Shown: piece after piece, positions 7,950 through 15,618 of the stretch
Position numbering within the stretch: position 1 is the first letter of the stretch
Layout of the letters: every line of letters starts with the position of its first letter
From: Mechercharimyces sp. CAU 1602
Lineage (GTDB): Bacteria > Bacillota > Bacilli > Thermoactinomycetales > JANTPT01
Reading direction: 5' to 3'
Assembly: GCF_024753565.1 (NCBI RefSeq)
Contig: NZ_JANTPT010000004.1
Span: 1-64,000, forward strand
DNA length: 64,000 nucleotides
Position numbers and translations under genes: made by a program
The notes under the pieces: model-generated
Told to the model about the DNA's origin: nothing
Databases searched by the model: none
The model's input: the letters and a program-made list of their open reading frames with translations, nothing else

Positions 7950-7987
7950 TAATTTGCTTCTTCATTTCGCATGAATCCTTTTTTCAT
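7949..7987 (-). CDS. 12-codon leader ORF upstream of the cargo operon
   Basis: AGAGGA lies 6 bases before ATG 7987. The peptide MKKGFMRNEEAN ends in TAA, which overlaps the ATG of the synthase gene (TAATG). The synthase start itself has no good ribosome site, so translation of this leader could deliver ribosomes to it by coupling. A regulatory leader is the simplest idea; a tiny precursor peptide is less likely. Short ORFs like this can arise by chance. Confidence 0.35.
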   Translation of the reverse strand: MKKGFMRNEEAN

Positions 7988-8319
7988 GTTATTCCTCTAT
8001 TATGAATGGTCCTTATTATTTTTGCGCCAGAACCTTTCCCCACTATTAACAATACAGGTAATAAGAATACATTTCAAATGAAAATATATTTAGAAATAAT
8101 AGAATTATTTTTATTTAAATATGTTTTTGCACAATTCTGTGAAAATGTATATTAGGGGGTACGAACACCAAAAGCAGATTGAACCGCCACATCTGAAAAT
8201 ATTTCCAAATTGGAACAGTAACCCTGTCACTACTCCTATAAGATGATCAAAGAGTATGAGGGTATGTGAAGAGATATTTCAACTGACGAATCTATATCAA
8301 GTCATTTTCCATTTATTTC
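7988..8319. other. AT-rich gap between cargo operon and transposase remnant
   Basis: Very AT-rich (for example 8080-8125). It must contain the minus-strand promoter of the cargo operon, but no unambiguous -35/-10 pair was picked. No gene is visible. GGGGGTACGAACACC at about 8154 loosely resembles a Tn3-type end but is not repeated elsewhere in the window. Confidence 0.4.
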
Positions 8320-9141
8320 TTGTTCGGCGGTAAAATTGGTCGTTGCTCCCTCTACCCCTACTTGATACGATATTTAAAATATATGAAATATCTATACCTA
8401 GTCTTGATTCCGGAATCCAAGCGATACACTGGATTTGTTGACCACATCTTTGCAATGTGTCGTTTACTAGGATTCCGATTTGCTCCTAGAGTAAACAGTC
8501 TAGGAGCAAATAAAATCTATACATTCCAGAAATCCAATCAATATCCTGAACTATCTTTTTTAATGAGTAACCAATCATTAAAGCCCTATCTAATCAGGAA
8601 AAACTGGGATCATATGTTACATTTAACCAGTTCTCTCGTTCGTGGGACGGTAAGCGCATCATTGATCTTAAAGAAATTAGGATCGTATCCCCGGCAAAAT
8701 GGATTATCTACTGCTTTGCGTGAGTTAGGTCGTATTGAACATAGTTTACATATTCTAGCATGGATGCAAGATCCGGAATTCCGTAAACGAATTCAAATCG
8801 GCTTGAATAAAGGCGAATCAGGAAATGCTCTAAAAAGATCTTTAGCTTTTAATAGATTAGGGGAAATACGGGATCGATCCTATGAAGATCAATCTTATAG
8901 GGCGAAAGGGATTCAGTTAATTATGACTGCAATTGTTACATGGAATACGGTGTATATTTCCAAGGCAGTAGAGGTCTTAAAAGCAAGAGGAATTGATATT
9001 CCCAAAGAATACTTGAACCACCTTTCACCATTGGGATGGGAGCATATTAATCTTGTTGGAGATTATATATGGAATCTAAAACAGGAGGTCTCTCTTGATA
9101 ATTTACGACCTCTACGTGAGAAGAAGTCTTTTGGTAAATAA
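8320..9141 (+). pseudogene. tnpA: Tn3-family transposase TnpA, C-terminal fragment
   Basis: From about residue 38 the frame matches the conserved C-terminal part of Tn3 transposases: GFVDHIFAMCRLLGFRFAPR, LRELGRIEHSLHILAWM, GLNKGESGNALKRSLAFNRL, GEIRDRSYEDQSYRAKG, and HLSPLGWEHINLVGDYIWNL near the end. A complete TnpA is close to 1000 residues. Only about 235 family residues remain, so most of the gene, including the N-terminal DNA-binding part and at least one catalytic acidic residue, is gone. The first ~35 residues do not look like TnpA and probably mark a deletion junction near 8410. The gene ends about 100 bp before the right inverted repeat, the usual position. Confidence 0.85.
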
Positions 9142-9222
9142 AATGAAGAGCTGACTATCTCTTAGCGTATAGGTAGTCAGCTTAATTGTGTCTAAAATAT
9201 GTCTAAACGTGTATTTTTCTTC

Positions 9223-9240
9223 TTTGGGTACCGTGACCCC
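9223..9240. repeat. Tn3-type terminal inverted repeat, right (IRR)
   Basis: Exact reverse complement of 2236-2253, ending ...GTGACCCC at 9240. It is followed immediately by the ATCCA target duplication. Confidence 0.85.
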
Positions 9241-9245
9241 ATCCA
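9241..9245. repeat. Target-site duplication, right copy (ATCCA)
   Basis: Identical to 2231-2235 and directly adjacent to IRR. Confidence 0.85.
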
Positions 9246-9315
9246 GTACCATTCCTTGAAAAAAACCTAGATACCACGGTTTTGCTCTGCTATGCTATGA
9301 AAAAGGAGTGATACC

Positions 9316-9588
9316 ATGAACAAAGCGGAATTCATAGGAAAAGTAGCGGAGAAAGCTGACATAACCAAGAAGGATGCCACGGAAGCGGTTGATGCTGTGC
9401 TTGGCTCTATCACAGATGCGCTTCGTGAAGGGGATAAAGTGCAACTAATCGGCTTCGGAAACTTTGAAGTGCGGGAGCGTTCGGCACGAAAGGGGCGCAA
9501 CCCACAAACAGGGGAAGAGATCGAGATAAAAGCAAGTAAGGTTCCTGCGTTTAAACCAGGGAAACAGCTAAAAGACTCGCTGAACTAG
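9316..9588 (+). CDS. hup: HU-family DNA-binding protein
   Basis: A complete 90-aa HU/HBsu-type histone-like protein: [20 protein letters not shown], the [20 protein letters not shown] arm, and [15 protein letters not shown] at the end. It binds and bends DNA as a dimer. AAAAAGGAG lies upstream of the ATG. It lies between the right end of the Tn3-type transposon and an IS3-like copy, away from the usual chromosomal hbs context (spoIVA/mtrB in Bacillus), so it may be an additional or mobile-element copy. Confidence 0.9.
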   Translation: MNKAEFIGKVAEKADITKKDATEAVDAVLGSITDALREGDKVQLIGFGNFEVRERSARKGRNPQTGEEIEIKASKVPAFKPGKQLKDSLN

Positions 9589-9613
9589 AAAAGAGCCGTG
9601 AGGGGTCCCATAT

Positions 9614-9637
9614 TAAAGTGTACCCTATAGAGTAGAC
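9614..9637. repeat. IS3-like terminal repeat, left
   Basis: TAAAGTGTACCCTATAGAGT..., imperfect inverted copy of 10485-10508 (TAAAGTATACCCTTTGTAAA on the other strand). Confidence 0.65.
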
Positions 9638-9864
9638 ACCAAAAAAAGTCTATCCTATGGGGTGCTTTTCTGTACAATAAAGAGAAAACGAAGACTGGGG
9701 ATTATCAAATGAGTAAGCTCAAAACACCTTATTAAAGGCAGAAAATGAATTGTTAAAAAAGATGAAAATGATGGAAAGGAGGGCGAAACGAAGTCGTTAA
9801 AATCGCTAGTTGAACAAAAGTATCTTCTGATTCGTTTTTTATCGAAAAATACAAATTAACCAAC

Positions 9865-10471
9865 ATGGTGAGATACTTATGTGCGATTTCAGGGGTTTCA
9901 CGCTCAGGATATTATCGATATCATTCTCTAGAAGCAAGAGAACAAAGAAAGCAGAAAGAGGAAGCAGACGAGAAGTTAAGAGAAAATATCCTGAAAGCCT
10001 ATCACTTTAGAAAGCGTAACAAAGGAGCTCGCCAAATCAAAATGACCTTAGAGGGCCAGGATCGACCAATGAGATTCTAGCCTATCATGTTTCTGATCGC
10101 ATCACATTAGATATCGCAACGGTTACTCTGACAAAACTAAAAGAGAATAAAAAAGTGAAAATGGCAGAAGGGGCGTTTATTCATTCTGATCAAGGAGTTC
10201 ATTACACAAGTCCTATATATCAGAAGATGGTCAAAAAATACAGATTCGGACAACCTATGTCAGACGGGGAAATCGTTGGGATAACGCACCACAGGAATCG
10301 TTTTTTGGTCATTTTAAAGATGAGACCTATATCAAGCAATGCGAATCCTTGGAGGACTTAAAAAGAGAGGTGAAGAGCTATATGACCTACTACAATCACT
10401 ATAGACACCAATGGAATTTAAAGAAGATGAGCCCTGTTCAATACAGAGATCATCTTCTTAAGACTGCCTAG
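9865..10471 (+). pseudogene. IS3-family OrfB transposase, broken
   Basis: The N-terminal part reads VRYLCAISGVSRSGYYRYHS, typical of OrfB, then breaks after the KGARQIKM region with a stop at 10078-10080. About 100-150 residues of the DDE core, including the first catalytic Asp, are missing. The frame resumes with FIHSDQGVHYTSPIYQK (second Asp) and shifts by one base after QPMS (near 10263) to give WDNAPQESFFGHFKDE (catalytic Glu) and a normal C-terminus. It is not expected to be active. Confidence 0.8.
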
Positions 10472-10508
10472 GCTTTTTTAAAATGTCCTTTACAAAGGGT
10501 ATACTTTA

Positions 10509-10682
10509 GTGATTCTCTCAAGCTTTAATACAAAAAACCAGGAGCGTGAGCGGATAGGTCGTTTACACCTCCACGTATGCTTTTCGGTTTCTCATGGAGA
10601 CCACCTACTGTTTTCGTTGGAAAGTAAACGACGTCACCTTCCCTTCGCCGTGATAGGTGACTGAGGAAAACACTAGATCGAA
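10509..10682. other. Gap with nested inverted repeats
   Basis: GTCGTTTAC (10558-10566) pairs with GTAAACGAC (10624-10632), enclosing a smaller GGTTTCTC/GAGACC hairpin; a GTCACC/GGTGAC pair follows. No gene is visible. It lies just past the 3' end of the minus-strand ligase gene and may act in transcription stop or RNA stability, but there is no clear T-run. Confidence 0.3.
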
Positions 10683-11882
10683 CTAAATTCTATTTTCCCT
10701 AACAGGCTCTGTAATAATTTTTATATCCTGAACTGCGCTCTCCGCCTTAGTTACTGCATCCTCAGTGTTTTCCCCAGTAGCAATTAAACAACCTACCCTA
10801 TCAAAAGAGTGGAATATTTCAGTAACGGTATCTTGCTCATTCAATTTTAATTCTATAAATGGAATCGACGGATCTTGAGAGACTCTCTCTATTCCTGAAA
10901 TACTAAGAACTCGCCCTGGAGCAGGAGCAAAGAACCGGATGGCTGCTCCACTAGTAGCACGGGGTGGCTTAAGCCAAGGAGAAATAATTCCAGCCGTCCA
11001 GGCTAAAAACAGCGTAAGCATATTTTCTCCATAAGCATACTTATATAATTCATTAATTTTATCACCGCCTAATCTATTATGTGACTCCACGATACGAGGA
11101 CCTTCAGGGGTAAGAAAAAGTTCTGTATGAGATGGACCTTCCTGTAAGCCTACGAGATCTAAAAATGATTTTACATACTCTATGATTTGATACTGCACCC
11201 TACTAGGGAGTAAACTGGGCATCGCATGCCCACGCTCTACAAAATTGGGAAATAGCACTTTATCAGTAATTGCTAAAACCATATGTTTACCATTAAAGCT
11301 AAATGACTCTACACTAACTTCAATACCACGTAAATACTCTTCTAACAAAAAGGTCGGCAGTTTCTCTAAAATAATGGGAGCGAGACTTTCTAAATCCTTC
11401 CTACTCTTTATTACAAATACATCCCGACTACCATTCCCATCTAAAGGTTTTACAATAAAAGGAAAGGGAAACGAGTATAAATCTTTTATAGATGATCCTA
11501 TTCTGTATTTACAGGATGGAAAATGCGATAACTGAAGCAAAGATCGCATCTTCCCTTTGTCTTGAAGTGTTTTAACTGTGTCAACAGAGTTTCTTTTAAT
11601 ACCCATCATCTCTTCACATTGGGCAGCAGTAATTAATGCTTCCTCAACAAATGAGACTACTCCATCAAGAGGGGATTCTTGATGCATCCTTTTTATTAAC
11701 GAAATGATAGAGGTAGCATCATGTGTATCTAATACATATACACGATCAGCTAATTTGTAATGGTGTGAGCGTAAATGTTCCCTCTTCTGAATTAATATCG
11801 CTTCTATTCCAAGTTGATTAGCTTGCTCTAAAACATCATTTCGCGTACCGATAAATACTAATCGTTTATGCTTCTTTAACAT
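10683..11882 (-). CDS. ATP-grasp amino-acid/peptide ligase of the RiPP-like operon
   Basis: A 399-aa ATP-grasp enzyme of the BacD/carnosine-synthase-like type: N-terminal pre-ATP-grasp domain (about 1-110), ATP-binding FPFIVKPLDGNGSRDVFVI (about 150-170), LLEEYLRGIEVSVESFS (about 200-215), and EGPRIVESHNRLGGD with the metal-binding Glu/Asn. The C-terminal 100 residues form the extra lid domain seen in PurK/BacD relatives. These enzymes join a carboxylate to an amino group using ATP. Starts at 11882 after GAGGAAG and overlaps the MFS gene end by 17 nt. As the last gene of the operon it may add an amino acid to the processed product, or make a dipeptide; this is inferred. Confidence 0.75.
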   Translation of the reverse strand: MLKKHKRLVFIGTRNDVLEQANQLGIEAILIQKREHLRSHHYKLADRVYVLDTHDATSIISLIKRMHQESPLDGVVSFVEEALITAAQCEEMMGIKRNSVDTVKTLQDKGKMRSLLQLSHFPSCKYRIGSSIKDLYSFPFPFIVKPLDGNGSRDVFVIKSRKDLESLAPIILEKLPTFLLEEYLRGIEVSVESFSFNGKHMVLAITDKVLFPNFVERGHAMPSLLPSRVQYQIIEYVKSFLDLVGLQEGPSHTELFLTPEGPRIVESHNRLGGDKINELYKYAYGENMLTLFLAWTAGIISPWLKPPRATSGAAIRFFAPAPGRVLSISGIERVSQDPSIPFIELKLNEQDTVTEIFHSFDRVGCLIATGENTEDAVTKAESAVQDIKIITEPVRENRI

Positions 11883-13158
11883 AAGGCTTCCTCACTTCAT
11901 CCTTTGTCGTCCTAAGAACCATTAACCCAATGAAAGTAACAACCAGAATAAATATTCCATGGGATGCATATAGCCAGCGTTGAGAAAACACTTCGCTTAA
12001 GTAGCCCATTACAATATATATTACCAGTGAAATCGAAGTAACAAAGGTTGTAAATACTGAATGTACTCTTCCTTGATACACGTTATCAACCGTTTGTTGA
12101 ATCGTTGTTATATATAATATTCTCACTTGGAATGTTAACCCGATAAAGAAATACCCTATGATAGCTACCCATAGATGCGAGGAAAAAGCAAACATAAGAA
12201 TACTTAATCCTAAAAAACCCATTCCTGCTATCATAGTAAAATTCCTTCCTGCACTTTTTGTAATAGTCGTTAAGTATAATCCCCCCAACACACCACCTAC
12301 TGCGAAAGACGCATCGATATAGCCAAATCCATCCGCTCCCACCTCTAAAACATATTTAGAAAATGAGGGTAGCAATACATTGATCAGGCGCAACGTGATA
12401 GGAAAAGTTAAAAGGAGGGTATAGAGAACAACAATGGATCGGTGACTTTTAAGATAATGTACACCATCTACTAAATCTGTTTTATAGTTCATCCACAGCT
12501 CATTTAATTTATAAGAAGACGTACTGGGACTAACTTTTTTATTCTTTCTCATTTTTGATAAGCAAACAGCAGAGAGGATGAACGTTACTCCATTTATAAC
12601 CATAACCCAAATGGGTGAGTAAAAAGCAACCACTATCCCGCCGATACCCGTACCAATAAGAGCACCCGCTTGTGCAGTTACTTGTGTTGTCGTATTTGCA
12701 GTTAGAAGTAACCGTTCAGGAACCACTTCCCTAATAAGTGCTATCACAGTTGGTTGAAAGATGATATCACCTATTGAAAGGCAAAATGCCATGAGATAAA
12801 GATGCCACACCTCCAATTGTCCAACAAAATAAAGGGCTGGAACAGAGAACAAGACCATCGCCCGAAATATGTCCATTAAATAAGCTATTTTTCTTCTATC
12901 GATCCTATCAATAATAACTCCGGCAAAAGGGGATACAATCAACCCTGGTACAGTTGAGCAAATGAGAAGTATTGCTACTGACATACTCGTGTTTGTCATC
13001 TCAAGTACAAGCCAACTATTAGCGATAAACTGCATACCAGTCCCTAGAAATGAGATGGAAGTACCTAAAAAGTAAAGGAGATAGGCTCTTATAGAAAGAA
13101 CCTCTCTCCTTTCACGCCAAGCAGAAGATTTTAAACCTCCTTTTCGATGAAATACCAC
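11866..13158 (-). CDS. MFS exporter of the RiPP-like operon
   Basis: About 430 aa with 12 predicted hydrophobic helices and the loop FAGVIIDRIDRRKIAYLMD between helices 2 and 3, the signature A-like region of drug:H+ antiporters (MFS_3 / enterobactin-exporter-like). The listed start is a GTG inside the end of the preceding gene (28-nt overlap). A strong AAAGGAGG lies just downstream of it without a standard start codon in frame, so the true start is uncertain and could be up to about 20 codons later. Placed between tailoring genes and the ligase, it probably exports the product. Confidence 0.75.
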   Translation of the reverse strand: MVFHRKGGLKSSAWRERREVLSIRAYLLYFLGTSISFLGTGMQFIANSWLVLEMTNTSMSVAILLICSTVPGLIVSPFAGVIIDRIDRRKIAYLMDIFRAMVLFSVPALYFVGQLEVWHLYLMAFCLSIGDIIFQPTVIALIREVVPERLLLTANTTTQVTAQAGALIGTGIGGIVVAFYSPIWVMVINGVTFILSAVCLSKMRKNKKVSPSTSSYKLNELWMNYKTDLVDGVHYLKSHRSIVVLYTLLLTFPITLRLINVLLPSFSKYVLEVGADGFGYIDASFAVGGVLGGLYLTTITKSAGRNFTMIAGMGFLGLSILMFAFSSHLWVAIIGYFFIGLTFQVRILYITTIQQTVDNVYQGRVHSVFTTFVTSISLVIYIVMGYLSEVFSQRWLYASHGIFILVVTFIGLMVLRTTKDEVRKPYVKEA

Positions 13159-13610
13159 TTCATCACTTCCTTCGACCAGTCAGGTTGAACGACATCTCCA
13201 ATTGGACCAAATTCACGCATATATGGTTTTATATCTAACACAGGTGTACCATCAATAGCGTCAAGAGATTTAACAGTCAATGTTAGCTTCTCCACTTTTA
13301 TCAGTTGACAGCGAGAAACTCCTATGAAATTGGGACGCGCTTTCGCCCGTTGTGAAAACACCCCTACCTGCGGCCATTTCTTTTGATTTCTTGGGTGCCT
13401 TGCACCTAGATTAACCTTTTCTTTAGGAACACGATGCATATAAAAGACCACTTCGATATGAGAAAAGTCTTCAATACCCTTAATGGATAATTCATCAAAT
13501 TGCTGCTCATCTAGTTGGATAGTTGACTCAATGCCTCCCCAAAAATCATCTTCCATATCTTTTCGCGGTGAAGATACTCGACCAATTGGATTTAACACGA
13601 TCTCTCCCAT
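13131..13610 (-). CDS. TrmO/TsaA-like SAM-dependent methyltransferase
   Basis: 159 aa matching the UPF0066 beta-barrel family (TrmO, VirR): opens VLNPIGRVSSPRKD, core GIEDFSHIEVVFYMH, then VGVFSQRAKARPNFIGVSRC, LDAIDGTPVLDIKPYMREF. TrmO N-methylates t6A37 in tRNA. A copy inside a peptide-modification operon is unusual and hints that this one may act on the operon's product instead (inferred). The gene lies 16 bp after the tautomerase-like gene and overlaps the exporter gene. Confidence 0.75.
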   Translation of the reverse strand: MGEIVLNPIGRVSSPRKDMEDDFWGGIESTIQLDEQQFDELSIKGIEDFSHIEVVFYMHRVPKEKVNLGARHPRNQKKWPQVGVFSQRAKARPNFIGVSRCQLIKVEKLTLTVKSLDAIDGTPVLDIKPYMREFGPIGDVVQPDWSKEVMKWYFIEKEV

Positions 13611-13626
13611 TTCGCAACCCCCATTT

Positions 13627-13974
13627 TTAGGTCCAAATAGTTCCTCTAGCTAAAAGGTGACCAGACGTAACGCGTCTTACGGTAATGAAAACTTCATCTG
13701 GTGAACAGTAAAAAGATTTCGATATAACCTCTTGTACTCTGAATAAAAGGTGATGAATTTGTTTTTTACTATATATTTCTTTACAGACTATGTCTACAAT
13801 TGGTGCCGCTCTTTCTTTCTCCCATCCAGGTTTATATGCAAAAGAGATCGAGTGCCATAATACCCAAGCATGGTTCGGCGGCAACTGAAGAGAGCAGAGA
13901 GCTTCCTCCGCTATTTTTTCTAACAAACCACTAGGAGGATTTCCTTCCTTACTATACAGATGAATGATTGGCAT
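13627..13974 (-). CDS. Tautomerase-superfamily-like protein (115 aa)
   Basis: Begins MPIIHLYSKEGNPPSG, so removal of Met would expose Pro-1, the catalytic base of the 4-oxalocrotonate tautomerase superfamily. A second half (LLFRVQEVISKSFYC, then VFITVRRVTSGHLLARG) resembles the second beta-alpha-beta unit. Length suits a two-unit MIF/cis-CaaD-size protein. This is a family-level guess from the N-terminal pattern and repeat-like layout. In the operon it could tautomerise or hydrate an intermediate. Confidence 0.45.
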   Translation of the reverse strand: MPIIHLYSKEGNPPSGLLEKIAEEALCSLQLPPNHAWVLWHSISFAYKPGWEKERAAPIVDIVCKEIYSKKQIHHLLFRVQEVISKSFYCSPDEVFITVRRVTSGHLLARGTIWT

Positions 13975-13992
13975 AGATACATCTTCCCTCTA

Positions 13993-14763
13993 TCACTTTT
14001 GTCCAATTATTAGTAATGTGTTTATAGATAAATAAAACTCACCATTTCGTTCAGTAATATTCATCTCTTCTAATTGAGTCTGGGGTAATTGAGAAATAAC
14101 TTTTTTAATCCTGTCGTTAGCCCCAGCTCCTGAATCTGCAATCTCGCACCACCTATGAGTAGCTAATCCAGAAGGAAACTCACACAAGCCCCGATAGACA
14201 CTCACATTTTTCAAACCGGCTTTGTTAAAAAAACCTTGCCATTCTTTTGCAGTATAGCTGCGTACATGCGTTGGATCATGAATCGTTTCTAGTTGATGAT
14301 TCGTCTCATCTAATTCAACATCTTCATATCCTTCTAAATCAATGATGGCAACTTTCCCCTCTTTCTTAGCTATTCTTGCCATTTCCTTAACTGCCAGCTG
14401 AATATCGTAGAAATGGTGTGCAGCTAAACGAGAGGTAACCAAGTCAAAGCTACTATCGCTCAAGGATATATTTTCAGCATAATCTTGCACAGCTTTCGAT
14501 GGAATCTTCTTTTCATTCGCTAATTTAACAAAATTTTCTAACATGCGTTCAGAGGGATCAACACCGACCAAATATTTTGCTCTCCCAGAAAAAGATATCC
14601 CTAGATGACCCGCTCCACAAGCAACATCACAAATAGAGTCCATCCAATCATTTTCAAGCAAGCGATGAAGAAGACCGATAGTAGGGCTAGTACGATGAAC
14701 CTCGCTTGTAAGGAAATGCTCTGCTAAATGGTTAAACCGTTTCGCACTTCTTTTGTCTATCAT
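13993..14763 (-). CDS. Class I SAM-dependent methyltransferase (UbiE-like)
   Basis: 256 aa. SAM motif I is ICDVACGAGHLGISF (about residues 38-52), followed by LVGVDPSERMLENF (motif II acid), FDLVTSRLAAHHFYD (motif post-I/III) and EMARIAKKEGKVAIIDLE. This is the Methyltransf_11/UbiE pattern, generally C- or O-/N-methylation of small molecules. Substrate unknown. It follows the hydrolase gene after a 143-bp gap and leads the second half of the operon. Confidence 0.75.
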   Translation of the reverse strand: MIDKRSAKRFNHLAEHFLTSEVHRTSPTIGLLHRLLENDWMDSICDVACGAGHLGISFSGRAKYLVGVDPSERMLENFVKLANEKKIPSKAVQDYAENISLSDSSFDLVTSRLAAHHFYDIQLAVKEMARIAKKEGKVAIIDLEGYEDVELDETNHQLETIHDPTHVRSYTAKEWQGFFNKAGLKNVSVYRGLCEFPSGLATHRWCEIADSGAGANDRIKKVISQLPQTQLEEMNITERNGEFYLSINTLLIIGQK

Positions 14764-14906
14764 TTAAAATCTCCCCTCTATCGTAGGGTAAGAATCGACG
14801 ACGCAGGTATAAGTAACGGATCATCTCTTACCTTCAACTCTTTAAGAGTAGCTGTTCAGCAGTGTCTGTCTTCTTTATCAGGCACTGCTGATCCCACTTA
14901 TTTGTC

Positions 14907-15617
14907 TTATTTCTTGACGGCTTTATCCCTCATCATTAAATGAACGATGTCCCCTACCTTTTGATCTGGAAATTCATTGGTTGGACCTTCCTTGGCTAAC
15001 GTGTGGCCATATCCAAGTAATATATGAGGTGTTACCGCTGAAAATCCAGCGTCTTTCAGGTTTTGGACCGTCCAAGGGATATATTCTTCAGGGGATATAA
15101 TTTCAATTGAGTTTAAATCCTCACCGTATCCAATGTAATCTTCTGACCCATAAATAAGATGGAGTGGCTTATGATATCGCCTTTTTTGAGATGCATCCGT
15201 TGGTTCAAAAACTGCTCCAATAAGAATCATTCCAGCACCAGGTAATTCAGGAACATCCAAGAGAACATGAGCCCCCAATGACACCCCTAGATAAACCAGC
15301 GTATGTTCTAAACTGGCATGGCGAATAACTTCTCTTAAGAGACTCATACGAAGATGAAGGTGATGATCGTCTGCTGGCTCATCTAAATTAGAACGTAGGG
15401 GATGATCAAATTCGATTATCCCAACATTTCTTTGCATAAGCTGATTTGTGACTTGATTATAAAATTCGAGTTCCCCTTCCGCTCCATTTTCATCAAGCTT
15501 ACCAAATTGTCCCGATGGGGAAATTAAAACAGAACAACCTGAATACTGCTCAGGTATTCGCATTCGAATACGAGAATGGTAAGACTGAACCCGGACAGTT
15601 GAAATGGTTTCGAACAC
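14907..15617 (-). CDS. Alpha/beta-hydrolase-like protein (236 aa)
   Basis: A GVSLGAH nucleophile-elbow motif (G-x-S-x-G) around residue 125, a preceding oxyanion-type strand (CSVLISPSGQFG) and a late HILLGYGHTLAKEG with a candidate catalytic His fit an alpha/beta hydrolase. The start is taken as GTG 15617, one base after the stop of the HemW-like gene, because AGGAGA lies 7 bases upstream; an ATG at 15677 would overlap that gene by 59 nt without a ribosome site. In the operon it could cleave an ester or peptide bond during product release. Confidence 0.6.
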   Translation of the reverse strand: MFETISTVRVQSYHSRIRMRIPEQYSGCSVLISPSGQFGKLDENGAEGELEFYNQVTNQLMQRNVGIIEFDHPLRSNLDEPADDHHLHLRMSLLREVIRHASLEHTLVYLGVSLGAHVLLDVPELPGAGMILIGAVFEPTDASQKRRYHKPLHLIYGSEDYIGYGEDLNSIEIISPEEYIPWTVQNLKDAGFSAVTPHILLGYGHTLAKEGPTNEFPDQKVGDIVHLMMRDKAVKK

Positions 15618-15618
15618 C

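Larger units (their letters stand above)
2236..9240. mobile_element. Tn3-family transposon carrying a biosynthetic operon (7005 bp)
   Basis: The element is bounded by 18-bp perfect inverted repeats starting GGGGTCACGGTACCC and by a 5-bp ATCCA duplication, so both ends are fixed by sequence. Its content from the left is a degenerate segment, a minus-strand five-gene biosynthetic operon (2643-7949) with a 12-codon leader ORF, an AT-rich gap, and the C-terminal part of a Tn3-family transposase reading toward the right end. No resolvase gene was recognised. The truncated transposase means it cannot move by itself, but intact ends would still be usable by a related transposase in trans. Confidence 0.85.
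9614..10508 (+). mobile_element. Decayed IS3-family element (copy B)
   Basis: The left end begins TAAAGTGTACCCT (9614) and pairs with the right end, whose reverse complement begins TAAAGTATACCCT (10508), so both ends are visible. At 895 bp it is shorter than a normal IS3-type element (1.2-1.5 kb). OrfA is reduced to a scrap near 9725-9800 (KAENELLKKMKMM) and OrfB has a stop, an internal deletion and a frameshift. The last 234 bp are identical to copy A. The three bases outside each end do not match, so no target duplication is seen. Confidence 0.8.

Noticed and set aside
8154-8190. GGGGGTACGAACACC resembling another Tn3 end
   Set aside because: No partner repeat or target duplication was found; the ends at 2236 and 9240 already explain the element.
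10155-10361. A separate 68-codon gene
   Set aside because: It is the shifted part of the decayed IS3 transposase; the frame changes at 10263 and continues the transposase in another frame.
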